A stretch of 53,244 nucleotides of DNA from Thalassospira sp. UBA1131 (GCF_002311515.1 NZ_DCAO01000021.1:7764-61007), one strand, 5' to 3'. Shown: positions 22,816 to 31,294, numbered from the stretch's first letter. The notes: generated from the sequence alone by a model not told the origin. Program-made: numbers and translations.

Positions 22816-24102
22816 ATGGGGTTGATGAAATTTGTGCGCGGTCTGGGGCGTGGTGGTGCGTCCGGGGCGCGATCACAGACCTTTGACCTGTCAAATATGT
22901 CTGGTGAAGACCTTAAGGAGTTCATCCGCATTGGTGGCGGGATGGATACCGCGTCGGGTGTTGCTATCACCGATGCGCGTGCCATGCGTGTTGCTGCGGC
23001 GTGGCGGTGTGTCAACATCATCGCGGGCACGATTGCCAGCATGCCAACCGACATCATCAGACGCGAAAGCGAAACGGTGCGCCGACCGGCGGTTGGTCAT
23101 CCGTTGCGCCGTGTGCTGACAGTCAAGCCGAACCAATGGCAGACCCCGGCAGAATACAAGCGTTTGATGCAAGGGCATGTCCTGATGCGCGGCAATGCCT
23201 ATTCGCGCATTGTCCGATCAGGCAAGGATGTCATCGCGCTTCTGCCGATGCATCCTGACCGCACGCGGGCAGAGCAAAACGACGATATGACGATGCGCTA
23301 TCGGTACACGCGACCGGATGGCTCATTCATCACGTTGCAACAGAAGGACGTGTTTCATCTGCGCGGAATGTCACTTGATGGCGTTCACGGCATGTCTGTC
23401 CTGTCCAACATGCGCGAGGCATTGGGGCTGTCTATCCAGACAGAAACCGCCGGGGCTTCGATGTTCAAGAACGGTGTTCTGGCAGGTGGCGCTTACAAGC
23501 ACCCTGGCCAGCTCAGTGACAAGGCGTATGACCGTCTGAAATCAAGCCTTGATGAAAAGTCAGGCGCAAAGAAAACAGGCGAATGGCTGATCCTTGAGGA
23601 AGGAATGGACATCGCGTCGGTGGTTCTGTCTGCACAAGATGCACAGTTCCTCGAAACACGGGACTTTCAGCGATACGACATCGCGATGTTCTTTGGTGTT
23701 CCGCCTCACATGATCGGGGCAACGGACAAGCAGACATCTTGGGGATCCGGGATCGAGGCACAAGGCATTGGCTTTGTGACTTATACCCTGTCGGACTGGT
23801 TCTCAATCTGGGAGCAAGCGATCAAGCGCGATCTGTTGCCGCCCGAAGAATGGGAAACGGTTGATTTCAAGTTCTTCCCGCAAGGTCTTCTGCGCGGCGA
23901 TACCAAGGCGCGCAAGGAATTCTACCAGTCCGCCTTGCAGTGGGGCTGGATGAGCCCGAACGAGGTTCGCGAGAAAGAGGACATGAACCCGCGTGATGGC
24001 GGTGACATCTACTACGACCCGCCGAACACAGCCGGAAATCAGAACGAGGACACAGGCGATGACAATTCGCAAGCTTCCGAAGATCAACGCATTCAAGATT
24101 GA
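22816..24102 (+). CDS. Portal protein, HK97 family
   Basis: 428 aa from the ATG at 22816, with GAGGGTGGCAGG upstream. AWRCVNIIAGTIASMP, LMQGHVLMRGNAYSRIV and FGVPPHMIGA are characteristic of HK97-like portals, the dodecameric channel through which DNA enters and leaves the head. It overlaps the terminase region by spacing of only 11 bases and the protease gene by 44 bases. Confidence 0.95.
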   Translation: MGLMKFVRGLGRGGASGARSQTFDLSNMSGEDLKEFIRIGGGMDTASGVAITDARAMRVAAAWRCVNIIAGTIASMPTDIIRRESETVRRPAVGHPLRRVLTVKPNQWQTPAEYKRLMQGHVLMRGNAYSRIVRSGKDVIALLPMHPDRTRAEQNDDMTMRYRYTRPDGSFITLQQKDVFHLRGMSLDGVHGMSVLSNMREALGLSIQTETAGASMFKNGVLAGGAYKHPGQLSDKAYDRLKSSLDEKSGAKKTGEWLILEEGMDIASVVLSAQDAQFLETRDFQRYDIAMFFGVPPHMIGATDKQTSWGSGIEAQGIGFVTYTLSDWFSIWEQAIKRDLLPPEEWETVDFKFFPQGLLRGDTKARKEFYQSALQWGWMSPNEVREKEDMNPRDGGDIYYDPPNTAGNQNEDTGDDNSQASEDQRIQD

Positions 24103-24898
24103 CGGCGTCGAGTTTGACGCGCCGTCCGATGCTCTGGAGCGTTGGAACGCTGCGGTTCGTTCCGTCTCTGCCGCTGCTGGTGATGGTCAGATCGAAATGT
24201 ATGACATCATCGGCGAAGATATCTGGTCGGGTGGTGGCATCACGGCGGCCTCTGTCGCCGAGGCTTTGCGGTCTGCTGGTGATGTGACGGTATCGATCAA
24301 CTCGCCTGGCGGTGATTTCTTCGAAGGGATCGCGATCTATAACCTGCTGCGCGCGCATCCGCACAAGGTCACAGTCAATGTTGTCGGTCTTGCTGCATCC
24401 GCCGCTTCGGTGATTGCGATGGCCGGTGACGAGGTCAATATCGCCCGCGCCGGGTTCATGATGATCCACAATGCGTGGTCGATCGCCGTTGGCAACCGGC
24501 ATGACTTTTTGTCGGTGTCAGAGACGCTTGAAAAATTCGATGCGCAAATGGCAGAGCTTTACGCCGCCCGCGCTGAAATCGATCCGGCAGAGGCCGCAAA
24601 GTTCATGGACGATGAAACATGGCTTTCCGGCGAAAACGCGATTGAGCATGGATTTGCCGACGGTTTCATTGCAGCAGATGACGTGACCAACGATCCGGAT
24701 GCTGATGAAGGCAACGCGCGCGCAGCCATTCGCAGTGCCGACATTGCCTTGGCAAAACAGGGCATGCCGCGCTCCAAGCGCCGTTCTGTTCTTAGCAAAA
24801 TTCGGGGTACGCAGGACGCTGCCCCACCCGCCACGCCGCGCGCTGGCGATCTGGCCGCCGCATTGGCGGATCTCAAAAATACCATTTCACCACGCTGA
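24059..24898 (+). CDS. ClpP-like prohead protease
   Basis: 279 aa from the ATG at 24059. NSPGGDFFEG (81-90), GLAASAASVIAMAGD with the expected nucleophile Ser (about 114), and MMIHNAW with His137 give the ClpP-type S14 catalytic signature. It processes the scaffold region of the capsid protein during head maturation. The C-terminal 60 residues are basic/Pro-rich. Sits between portal and capsid as usual. Confidence 0.93.
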   Translation: MTIRKLPKINAFKIDGVEFDAPSDALERWNAAVRSVSAAAGDGQIEMYDIIGEDIWSGGGITAASVAEALRSAGDVTVSINSPGGDFFEGIAIYNLLRAHPHKVTVNVVGLAASAASVIAMAGDEVNIARAGFMMIHNAWSIAVGNRHDFLSVSETLEKFDAQMAELYAARAEIDPAEAAKFMDDETWLSGENAIEHGFADGFIAADDVTNDPDADEGNARAAIRSADIALAKQGMPRSKRRSVLSKIRGTQDAAPPATPRAGDLAAALADLKNTISPR

Positions 24899-24913
24899 AA
24901 AAGGATCACAGCG

Positions 24914-26230
24914 ATGAATCGTATGATTGCCCAGCCGTCGCGCGGGATTGTAGCCGTGCGCGCAGATGCAACCGACCCGTCCAAACTGGTCGGCGAAATC
25001 AAAGCGGCGTTCGAAGACTTCAAAAAGGCCAACGATGATCGCCTTGCGCAGATCGAGGCCAAAGGGTCTGCCGATGTCGTGACCAATGAAAAGGTCGACA
25101 AAATCAACGCATCGATCACCGACCTGCAGGCGAAGCTCAATGAAATCGCAACGTCGCAGGCGGCAATGCAGATGTCTGGTTCTGCTGCAGCCGATGAAGA
25201 GGCCGCCGCGGTCAAGGCGTTCTCGCGCGAACGTGGGCAGGATATCCCGGTTGAGGATTATCGCGCCTACAAGGACGGCTTGAACACCTATATGCGCCGT
25301 GGTTCGAGCACGCCGAATGATGTCAAGGCGGCACTGTCTGTCGGGTCTGATCCGGATGGCGGTTACACCGTGACGCCTGATATGTCTGGACGCATCATCA
25401 AGAAGGTCTATGAAACGACCCCGATGCGCCAGCTTGCCAATGTCGTGACGATCGGCACCGATAGCCTTGAAGGCTTCACCGACCGCGACGAAGCAAGCGC
25501 GGGCTGGGTGTCTGAAAAGGGCGCTCGTACCGAAACTGATACGCCGGGCTTTGGCAAGTGGTCGATCCCGACCAACGAAATGTATGCCGAGCCGAAGGCA
25601 ACTCAGAAAATCCTTGATGACAGTATGTTCGACATCGAGGCTTGGCTTGCCGAGAAGGTTGCTGACAAGTTCGCACGCGTCGAAAACGCGGCCTTCATCA
25701 CCGGTGATGGTGCGGAAAAGCCGCGCGGCATTCTTGACTACGATACCGTTGCCACGGCAGACGCTACCCGCGCATGGGAAAAGTTCGAGCATATCAATAC
25801 CGGTCAGTCCGGTGCGTTCGCGGCGTCTGATCCAGGCGACAAGCTTGTCGAACTGGTGTTTGCGCTCAAGGCATCCTACCGGAACAACGCGAACTGGCTG
25901 ATGTGCCGCAAAACTGTCGCCGACGTTCGCAAGCTCAAGGATGGCGACGGCAATTACCTTTGGCAGCCTGATTTTACCCTGCGCCAGGGTGGTCTTCTGC
26001 TGGGCTACCCGGTTGTTGAAGGCGAAGACATGCCGGTGCTTGCGGCGAATTCGCTGTCGATGGCCTTTGGTGATTTCCGCGAGGCCTACACGATCGTTGA
26101 TCGCAAAGGCATCACCGTACTGCGCGATCCGTTCACGCAGAAAGGTTTTGTGAAGTTCTACTCGACCCGTCGTGTCGGTGGTGGGGCTTCTGATTTCGAG
26201 GCGCTCAAGTTCCTTCGCTTCGGTTCCTGA
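24914..26230 (+). CDS. Major capsid protein, HK97 fold
   Basis: 438 aa, ribosome binding site AAGGA. Residues about 20-90 are a charged coiled coil (delta domain, removed by the protease). The shell domain follows (GSDPDGGYTVTPDMSGRIIK, then ERKGITVLRDPFT-like end region), matching phage_capsid proteins that form the icosahedral head. A terminator follows directly, so the capsid message may be separate. Confidence 0.95.
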   Translation: MNRMIAQPSRGIVAVRADATDPSKLVGEIKAAFEDFKKANDDRLAQIEAKGSADVVTNEKVDKINASITDLQAKLNEIATSQAAMQMSGSAAADEEAAAVKAFSRERGQDIPVEDYRAYKDGLNTYMRRGSSTPNDVKAALSVGSDPDGGYTVTPDMSGRIIKKVYETTPMRQLANVVTIGTDSLEGFTDRDEASAGWVSEKGARTETDTPGFGKWSIPTNEMYAEPKATQKILDDSMFDIEAWLAEKVADKFARVENAAFITGDGAEKPRGILDYDTVATADATRAWEKFEHINTGQSGAFAASDPGDKLVELVFALKASYRNNANWLMCRKTVADVRKLKDGDGNYLWQPDFTLRQGGLLLGYPVVEGEDMPVLAANSLSMAFGDFREAYTIVDRKGITVLRDPFTQKGFVKFYSTRRVGGGASDFEALKFLRFGS

Positions 26231-26238
26231 TCCAGTTG

Positions 26239-26264
26239 ACGGGCTGGTGCGCCAGCCCGTTTTC
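26239..26264 (+). terminator. Terminator after capsid gene
   Basis: A 9-bp stem ACGGGCTGG/CCAGCCCGT (26239-26247, 26252-26260) with a 4-nt loop and a T-run. Confidence 0.8.
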
Positions 26265-26294
26265 CCATCCGCATAAGCAAAAGGATTCTATGCG

Positions 26295-26726
26295 ATGAAA
26301 CGCGACGATATCAGCAACATGGGCGTCGACTTTGCCATTGCGCCTGCTGCACTTGATGCCGACCCGACCCCGCCTGCGGTTGATCTGATCGGTTTTGATT
26401 CTGCTTCCTTCCTGATCAATGTTGGCGTCGGTGGCATCACCTTCTCTGGCACCAACAAGATCGAATTCGTCATGACCCATTCGGACGATGACGCAACTTA
26501 TACCGCGGTAACCGATGACGATGTTGTCGGTGTCACGGTTGCCAGTGGCGGTATTGTCCACTCGCTGACCGCTGCCCATGCGGCGGCAACTTCCACAAAG
26601 GTCGGTTACATCGGCGGCAAGCGCTATGTCAAAGTGCTTCCGGACTTTAGCGGCACCCACGGTACTGCGACCCCGATGTCAATTCCGGTGGTCAAGACCC
26701 GCGCGCATCAGCGCCCGGTCGCCTGA
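26295..26726 (+). CDS. Putative head decoration or structural protein
   Basis: 143 aa, beta-rich with repeated short strands (SASFLINVGVGGITFSG, VVGVTVASGGIVHSL) and no signal peptide. Lies between capsid and connector genes, flanked by hairpin terminators on both sides. Probably a virion structural protein by context; family not recognised. Confidence 0.65.
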   Translation: MKRDDISNMGVDFAIAPAALDADPTPPAVDLIGFDSASFLINVGVGGITFSGTNKIEFVMTHSDDDATYTAVTDDDVVGVTVASGGIVHSLTAAHAAATSTKVGYIGGKRYVKVLPDFSGTHGTATPMSIPVVKTRAHQRPVA

Positions 26727-26752
26727 TAAAACTGGATTGATCTGATTAATAG

Positions 26753-26781
26753 GCCAGGGTGCTTAGCGCCCTGGCTTCTTT
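26753..26781 (+). terminator. Hairpin terminator
   Basis: A 7-bp stem GCCAGGG/CCCTGGC (26753-26759, 26769-26775) followed by TTCTTT. Confidence 0.6.
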
Positions 26782-26795
26782 GTCTGGAGAGACCG

Positions 26796-26963
26796 ATGAA
26801 AACCATCGTCATGCTGAAAGATGCGACGGGTGCAGATCGCGGACATACGGTACGCGATTACGAAAAAGGCAAGGAATACACCGTAAGCGATGACCTTGCG
26901 AAAGAGTTCATCCGTTCCAAGGCGGCCAAGGCAAAGCCTGTGAAAGCCGCCACCAACAAATAA
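26796..26963 (+). CDS. Small head-module protein
   Basis: 55 aa, MKTIVMLKDATGADRGHTVR to a Lys/Ala-rich tail, with GGAGAG upstream. The pattern of strand, Gly-rich turn, YEKGKEYTVSDDLAKEFI and basic tail matches small proteins often encoded between capsid and connector genes in HK97-like phages. Role unknown. Confidence 0.75.
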   Translation: MKTIVMLKDATGADRGHTVRDYEKGKEYTVSDDLAKEFIRSKAAKAKPVKAATNK

Positions 26964-26972
26964 TCGGGTGTC

Positions 26973-27563
26973 ATGATGGATGTCGTTCTAACGACCGCAC
27001 CGGAATCGCCGGTGGTAACGCTGGGCGAAGCCAAGAAACAGTTGCGGGTTGTCGACGGCTTCACCGATGACGACGATTATATCGAAGGGCTGGTTTCCGC
27101 TGCGACCAGCTACCTGGACGGGCGCGAGGGCATCCTTGGGCGCGCAGTTGTGACGCAGACATGGACAGGAACGATTGATTGGCGGTTTCCAGATCAGATT
27201 GAAATCCCATTGCCGCCTTTGCAGTCTGTCAGTTCGGTTAAATACATTGATACCGCTGGCGATCAGCAGACGCTTGCCAGCAGTGAATATCAGGTGATTT
27301 CGAACAAGGAACCCGGCCTTATTGTCCCGGCGTTCGGCAAATGCTGGCCGTCGGTGCGTAATCAACGCCAAGCTGTCGAGGTCGTCTTTGTCGCAGGCTA
27401 TGGCGCGCCAGAGGCAGTGCCAGAACGGATCAAGCAGGCGGTATTGTTCCTTGTGTCACATTGGTATATCTCGCGCACGCCGGTTAATGTCGGCAACATC
27501 GTCAATGATATCCCAAAGACATTTGACGCCTTGGTCGGGTCTTCGAGGGTGTGGAGGTTTTGA
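26973..27563 (+). CDS. Head-tail connector protein (Gp6-like)
   Basis: 196 aa. The N-terminal VVTLGEAKKQLRVVDGFTDD, then AATSYLDGREGILGRAVVTQ and VPERIKQAVLFLVSHWY match phage Gp6-type connectors, which form the ring below the portal. It overlaps the next small gene by one base. Confidence 0.88.
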   Translation: MMDVVLTTAPESPVVTLGEAKKQLRVVDGFTDDDDYIEGLVSAATSYLDGREGILGRAVVTQTWTGTIDWRFPDQIEIPLPPLQSVSSVKYIDTAGDQQTLASSEYQVISNKEPGLIVPAFGKCWPSVRNQRQAVEVVFVAGYGAPEAVPERIKQAVLFLVSHWYISRTPVNVGNIVNDIPKTFDALVGSSRVWRF

Positions 27564-27739
27564 TGGCTACGATTTCAGATATCAATGTCTGCAAGGTCGC
27601 ACGCGAAAACATTACGCTTGAGATTCGCGTTACCGGTCTTTGGCGGTTCAAGGTCGGTCTGGTTATCCTTCGCCTTGGTGCGTGGGTGTCCGGTGCGAAT
27701 ATCGAGTTGAAATCTGGCGGTTCTGATGCAGCCCGGTGA
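27563..27739 (+). CDS. Hypothetical small protein in the connector module
   Basis: 58 aa, MATISDINVCKVARENITLE. Beta-rich with a hydrophobic stretch (FKVGLVILRLGAWVSG). Start codon overlaps the stop of the connector gene (TGATG) and its end overlaps the next gene by 14 bases. No family recognised. Confidence 0.65.
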   Translation: MATISDINVCKVARENITLEIRVTGLWRFKVGLVILRLGAWVSGANIELKSGGSDAAR

Positions 27740-28049
27740 AATGAATGAGCTGATCACGTTTGAGCGGGGCAGTTATACCCAGAATGCCGGGGGCGGGTCG
27801 GTGGAGGCTTGGGCGCAGCTTGGTGCGAAAAGCTGGGCCAAGGTCAAGCCGATGTCGGGCAATGAACAGGTGCGCGCCGCACAGGTTGGCAGCAGCACCA
27901 TGTATGAAATCGGGCTGTATCGCCGGACCGATGTCAATGAAGCCGATCGGATCGTGCGCAGCAACGGGGATGTGTTGCGGATCCGATCCGCACCGAGTGA
28001 AACAAACGCCGCCTTCATGACCATCATGGCCGAGAAGGTGACGCCTTAA
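27726..28049 (+). CDS. Phage head closure protein
   Basis: 107 aa. MNELITFERGSYTQNAGGGS, AKVKPMSGNEQVRAAQ, YRRTDVNEADRI and DGDVLRIRS-type strands match the phage head-tail joining (SPP1 gp16-like) family, a beta-barrel that closes the connector after packaging. Its 3' end overlaps the convergent accessory gene by four bases, marking the left edge of an inserted island. Confidence 0.88.
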   Translation: MQPGEMNELITFERGSYTQNAGGGSVEAWAQLGAKSWAKVKPMSGNEQVRAAQVGSSTMYEIGLYRRTDVNEADRIVRSNGDVLRIRSAPSETNAAFMTIMAEKVTP

Positions 28050-28828
28050 CCGAATTCGTCTTCGAAGCTTTGGAACAGTTCGAGTTCTTCGGGTTTCAGG
28101 ACGCCATCAGCTTTGATCAGTTCGTGGCAGGCATCAAGGAATTGCCGCCGCTGTTGCAGGTCAAGGTCCCAAATGGCGTCAAAGGCGTCGTTGATCTGGC
28201 TTTCAGTAGGGTGGAGGCGTTTCAGGTAGGCGGTAATCGCTGCGGTGTCCGCGTCCATCATCGGGCGTCCAAGGTCAATACAGCCTTTGGCGACGTGATC
28301 GAGCATGAAATCAAGTTCGGCTGGATGCATGAATCCGTCGCTGCGCGATAGCGTTGAAAGCAGCCGCATTTGATGGCGGAATTTCTGCTTGGCGAACTGG
28401 CCAGCCGGGGCGCGTTTTTCAGCGCCCGGTGTGAAGTCGCTGGGCGGAAAGCGGTTCGGGTCTACATCGGTCGAGAGTTCGTTGCGAAAGAACGCGACCG
28501 GGTGATAGGTCACGCCGTCAACATCAATGACCGACAGAATGCCGGTGCTAAGGAATGATCGGTACTTCTTGCGCTCGTGACAATGAGCATGAATGCGATA
28601 GGCCGTTGGCTCTGTATCGCATCGGTGAACCGTAATACGGCGCATGGTGATGCGGTTTCGGCTGTCGCAATATTCGATGGCAAAGGAGATGTCGCCGATA
28701 TCAAGTTCGGCATCCGGGTTGCTGGCGGGCGCGAAGGTAATGGCTTCTTCCGGTTCATCATGAATTGGCGGCCATGTGCCCGGAATGGGCGGCGCGTTCT
28801 TGGCGTGGAAGATTTTGTTTACTGGCAT
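28046..28828 (-). CDS. WYL-like plus TerB-like two-domain accessory protein
   Basis: 260 aa, antisense to the surrounding late genes. Residues about 45-115 (ISFAIEYCDSRNRITMRRIT, YRIHAHCHERKKYRSF, SVIDVDG) resemble a WYL domain, a ligand-sensing fold in bacterial and phage-defence regulators. Residues about 150-258 (SDGFMHPAELDFMLDHVAKG, CHELIKADGVLKPEELELFQ) resemble a TerB/DUF533-type helical domain. It is the second gene of a minus-strand pair with the XRE regulator at 28892. A lysogenically expressed accessory gene (moron) is likely; defence or stress function is inference. Confidence 0.7.
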   Translation of the reverse strand: MPVNKIFHAKNAPPIPGTWPPIHDEPEEAITFAPASNPDAELDIGDISFAIEYCDSRNRITMRRITVHRCDTEPTAYRIHAHCHERKKYRSFLSTGILSVIDVDGVTYHPVAFFRNELSTDVDPNRFPPSDFTPGAEKRAPAGQFAKQKFRHQMRLLSTLSRSDGFMHPAELDFMLDHVAKGCIDLGRPMMDADTAAITAYLKRLHPTESQINDAFDAIWDLDLQQRRQFLDACHELIKADGVLKPEELELFQSFEDEFG

Positions 28829-28891
28829 TTCTCACCCCGTTGCAATCAGGGGTGGAATGCTACGTCTGTCATATGATGGGAGTCAAATATT

Positions 28892-29131
28892 TCAGGATTT
28901 TCGCAGACGGACGCCAGCGCCTTCGCCGTTCTCGGAAATGAATATTACGCCTTTGCTTTCCAGCGCTGTTTGGATGGCAGAGAGATTGGGTTTGTTGATG
29001 TTAGGCACGGTGTCGTCAAAGGATTCTGCCCGTCGAACAGTCATAAGTCCTACTTCTGCGAGTTCGGCAAGTTGTTGTGCGGTGATTTTGATGATGGCGC
29101 GGGCTGCTCGTATCTGCGATCCAGTGATCAT
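28892..29131 (-). CDS. XRE-family regulator
   Basis: 79 aa. MITGSQIRAARAIIKITAQQ, LAELAEVGLMTVRRAE and LSAIQTALESKGVIFI form the common small HTH_3 regulator plan (helix-turn-helix plus short C-terminal strand). It is the first gene of the minus-strand unit that ends with the WYL/TerB gene, divergent from 29218. Three repeated sites upstream (29137-29197) are its probable operators. Confidence 0.88.
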   Translation of the reverse strand: MITGSQIRAARAIIKITAQQLAELAEVGLMTVRRAESFDDTVPNINKPNLSAIQTALESKGVIFISENGEGAGVRLRKS

Positions 29132-29136
29132 TTTTG

Positions 29137-29197
29137 TACCATATGATTTTTAATTGACCATTTACGTATCAAGTGATACTTAAAATACCACCTGATG
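29137..29197. promoter_or_regulatory. Triple operator and divergent promoter of the accessory island
   Basis: Three sites fit TAYCANNTGATN: TACCATATGATT (29137-29148), TATCAAGTGATA (29167-29178, perfect palindrome core) and TACCACCTGATG (29186-29197). A plus-strand promoter TTGACC (29154-29159), 17-nt spacer, TACTTA (29177-29182) runs through the middle site, so binding would block the 29218 transcript and probably autoregulate the XRE gene. Confidence 0.65.
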
Positions 29198-29217
29198 CGT
29201 AGTGAGGCAATTTAATC

Positions 29218-29514
29218 ATGTCGGACAGCACGATTTCAGTACCGGTGACGGTCACGGACTATATCGGGACTTACCAAAAATTAAGTCAGGCGGGTGACGC
29301 CGACCACAACAGTCATTTGATCGAATGGCTGGAGGATCAGCTTTTGACCGTGCGTCCGCGTGATGTGGGCGAGTTCAAGGCGAAAATGGATGTGCTGCTG
29401 GATTGGGTTAACCCCGGTATCAGCGGCATGAGCGAGAAGGGGACTGACCTGCTTGTCACGCAGGTCAACAGCCTGAGGGCCGATCTGCTGGCGCTTCGGG
29501 ATTTGGGGATGTGA
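29218..29514 (+). CDS. Hypothetical accessory-island protein
   Basis: 98 aa, MSDSTISVPVTVTDYIGTYQ, then a helical body (HNSHLIEWLEDQLLTVRPRD, GTDLLVTQVNSLRADLLALR). First gene after the operator-controlled promoter and followed by an antirepressor gene. No family recognised. It may be a co-regulator of the antirepressor, by context only. Confidence 0.65.
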   Translation: MSDSTISVPVTVTDYIGTYQKLSQAGDADHNSHLIEWLEDQLLTVRPRDVGEFKAKMDVLLDWVNPGISGMSEKGTDLLVTQVNSLRADLLALRDLGM

Positions 29515-29553
29515 CACAACGGGGGTTGTTTCAACATCAATGGAGTGTTTGCT

Positions 29554-30372
29554 ATGTCAGCAGCACGTAAGTTCAATCCGATCAATGACAATCCGGGCGG
29601 CAATGATCTTGTCGTTCTGGATTTTCATGGAAGTCGTCTTGTTACCTTCGAACACAATGGCCAGCCGTATGTTGCTATGCGGTCGGTTGTTGAGGGAATG
29701 GGCCTTGATTGGTCGAGCCAGCGTAAGAAGCTGGCGGATCAGTCCGCGAAATTCAGTTGTGGTCATATCGCCACAACTGGTCGAGATGGTAAGTGTTATC
29801 AAATGCTTGCCATGCCGGTTCGAAAGTTGCCCTTGTGGTTGGCGTCTATCAATCCGAACAAGATCAATGATTCGGAAAAGCGCCAGCGCATTGTTCTGTA
29901 TCAGGAAGAATCAGCGATTGCGCTGCATGATTACTGGACGCACGGGGCGGCGGTTCGCAAGGATGGCGTTCAGATGGATGCCATCCGCGATATGGTGAAA
30001 GAAATGGTCGTAGAAGCCATGACGGAATTCACCAAGCAGATGATGCCGCAGATGATCGAACATCATCTGTCGCGCAATCCACAGGTCGGGGCGGTTACTT
30101 CTGTTCCGGCTTTGCAAGTCGCGATCGAGAATGGTGTGAAAAAACGTCCGCGCGGCTTCATTCAGGCGGTCAGCAACGCGTTGACGCGGTTCTGTGAAAG
30201 CAGCCCGCATTTCACCATCCATCGCGATGTCTATGGACGCAAACTGTTCCCGCGCGAAGCCATCAACGCATGGCTGGCCAAGGGCGGGTGGGGCCCGCTA
30301 AAAGACCGTCTTGACCGGCAGGTAGAGGGACAGTCGGTTTTTGATCTGGTCCAAGGTGGCAAGCAAAAATAA
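29554..30372 (+). CDS. P22-type antirepressor (P22_AR_N domain), copy 2
   Basis: 272 aa from the ATG at 29554 (GGAG 8 nt upstream). N-terminal domain VVLDFHGSRLVTFEHNGQPY, AMRSVVEGMGLDW, LPLWLASINPNKI and IVLYQEESAIALHDYW matches the antirepressor N-terminal domain. The last ~95 residues are almost the same as those of the copy at 13276-14115, a recombination-prone shared module. Under control of the island operators rather than the main early operons, it offers a second induction route. Followed by a strong terminator. Confidence 0.88.
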   Translation: MSAARKFNPINDNPGGNDLVVLDFHGSRLVTFEHNGQPYVAMRSVVEGMGLDWSSQRKKLADQSAKFSCGHIATTGRDGKCYQMLAMPVRKLPLWLASINPNKINDSEKRQRIVLYQEESAIALHDYWTHGAAVRKDGVQMDAIRDMVKEMVVEAMTEFTKQMMPQMIEHHLSRNPQVGAVTSVPALQVAIENGVKKRPRGFIQAVSNALTRFCESSPHFTIHRDVYGRKLFPREAINAWLAKGGWGPLKDRLDRQVEGQSVFDLVQGGKQK

Positions 30373-30402
30373 ATAGGCCACACAGGCATATTTAAATGGA
30401 TT

Positions 30403-30436
30403 AAAGGGCTGCCTTCTGGCGGCCCTTTTGTTTTGG
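30403..30436 (+). terminator. Terminator at the right edge of the accessory island
   Basis: Stem AAAGGGC-GCC/GGC-GCCCTTT (30403-30428) with a TTCT loop, then TTGTTTT. It isolates the island from the resumed tail genes. Confidence 0.8.
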
Positions 30437-30445
30437 GGGTTGGGT

Positions 30446-30859
30446 ATGAGCCGTCGGGGATCTGGGCTGCGCGGGGTGAACAATTTCCGCCGGCTGTTGC
30501 GGCGGTTGCCCGATGAAGTTTCGCAAGAGGTTCGCGACGAAGTGCGCGAAGCTGCCGAGTTGATCGAATATGACGCCAAGCGGTTGGTGCATAAGGATAG
30601 CGGCGATTTGGCGGCATCGATCAGTCACAAGTTGGGACGTGACAAGATGTCAGCCCAGATCGGTTTCAGTTCAAAATGGAAGCGGCTTTGGCGGCAAGCT
30701 GGTTGGCGTGCGGCGTTCGAAGAACTTGGCACGTCGCGGCAACGCGCCCATCCGTTCCTGTTCCCGGCATGGGAAATGAACCGGGCGGATATCACCAAGC
30801 GGATCGCCAAGGCGATCAACAACACGCTGGATCGGTTGGCATTTTATAAAAGCAGGTAG
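30446..30859 (+). CDS. HK97 gp10-like tail completion protein
   Basis: 137 aa from the ATG at 30446. MSRRGSGLRGVNNFRRLLRR, then ELIEYDAKRLVHKDSGDLAA and AFEELGTSRQRAHPFLFPAW match HK97 gp10 family proteins, which join tail to connector. Basic overall. Resumes the morphogenesis operon after the island. Confidence 0.88.
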   Translation: MSRRGSGLRGVNNFRRLLRRLPDEVSQEVRDEVREAAELIEYDAKRLVHKDSGDLAASISHKLGRDKMSAQIGFSSKWKRLWRQAGWRAAFEELGTSRQRAHPFLFPAWEMNRADITKRIAKAINNTLDRLAFYKSR

Positions 30860-30864
30860 GCGTT

Positions 30865-31254
30865 ATGGATGCTTCGTGGCCGGTGCAAAAGGCGCTGTTT
30901 TCTGTGCTGGATGCGGCATTGGAATGCGAGGTGCATGACAATGTGCCCAGCAAAGCACAGATGCCCTATGTGGTGATCGGCGATGATACGCAGGTGCCAG
31001 AAGATACCAAGACCAGTCTTGGCTTTGGTGTGACGGTTAACTTGCATGTCTGGTCGGATGCATCGGACGGGCGGCGCGAGGCCAAGCAACTGCTTGGCGA
31101 GATTTATGGCGTTTTGCATGACGCCGATCTGACCATTGATGGCATGGATGCGATTTCATGCCGGTTTGAATTTTCGGAAACATTACCGGATGTCGATGAC
31201 CGCCTGACCCATGGGGTTGCGCGGTATCGGATAGGCGCAGACAAGGCCGCATAA
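30865..31254 (+). CDS. DUF3168 tail completion protein
   Basis: 129 aa. PVQKALFSVLDAALECEVHD, MPYVVIGDDTQ, VNLHVWSDASDGRREAKQLL and GEIYGVLHDADLTIDG fit the DUF3168 family, the tail-terminator-like proteins of siphoviruses. Five bases separate it from the previous gene. Confidence 0.88.
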   Translation: MDASWPVQKALFSVLDAALECEVHDNVPSKAQMPYVVIGDDTQVPEDTKTSLGFGVTVNLHVWSDASDGRREAKQLLGEIYGVLHDADLTIDGMDAISCRFEFSETLPDVDDRLTHGVARYRIGADKAA

Positions 31255-31294
31255 GCGGCCTTTTTTGGTGGCGGCATTAACAAGGAACCAAGTG

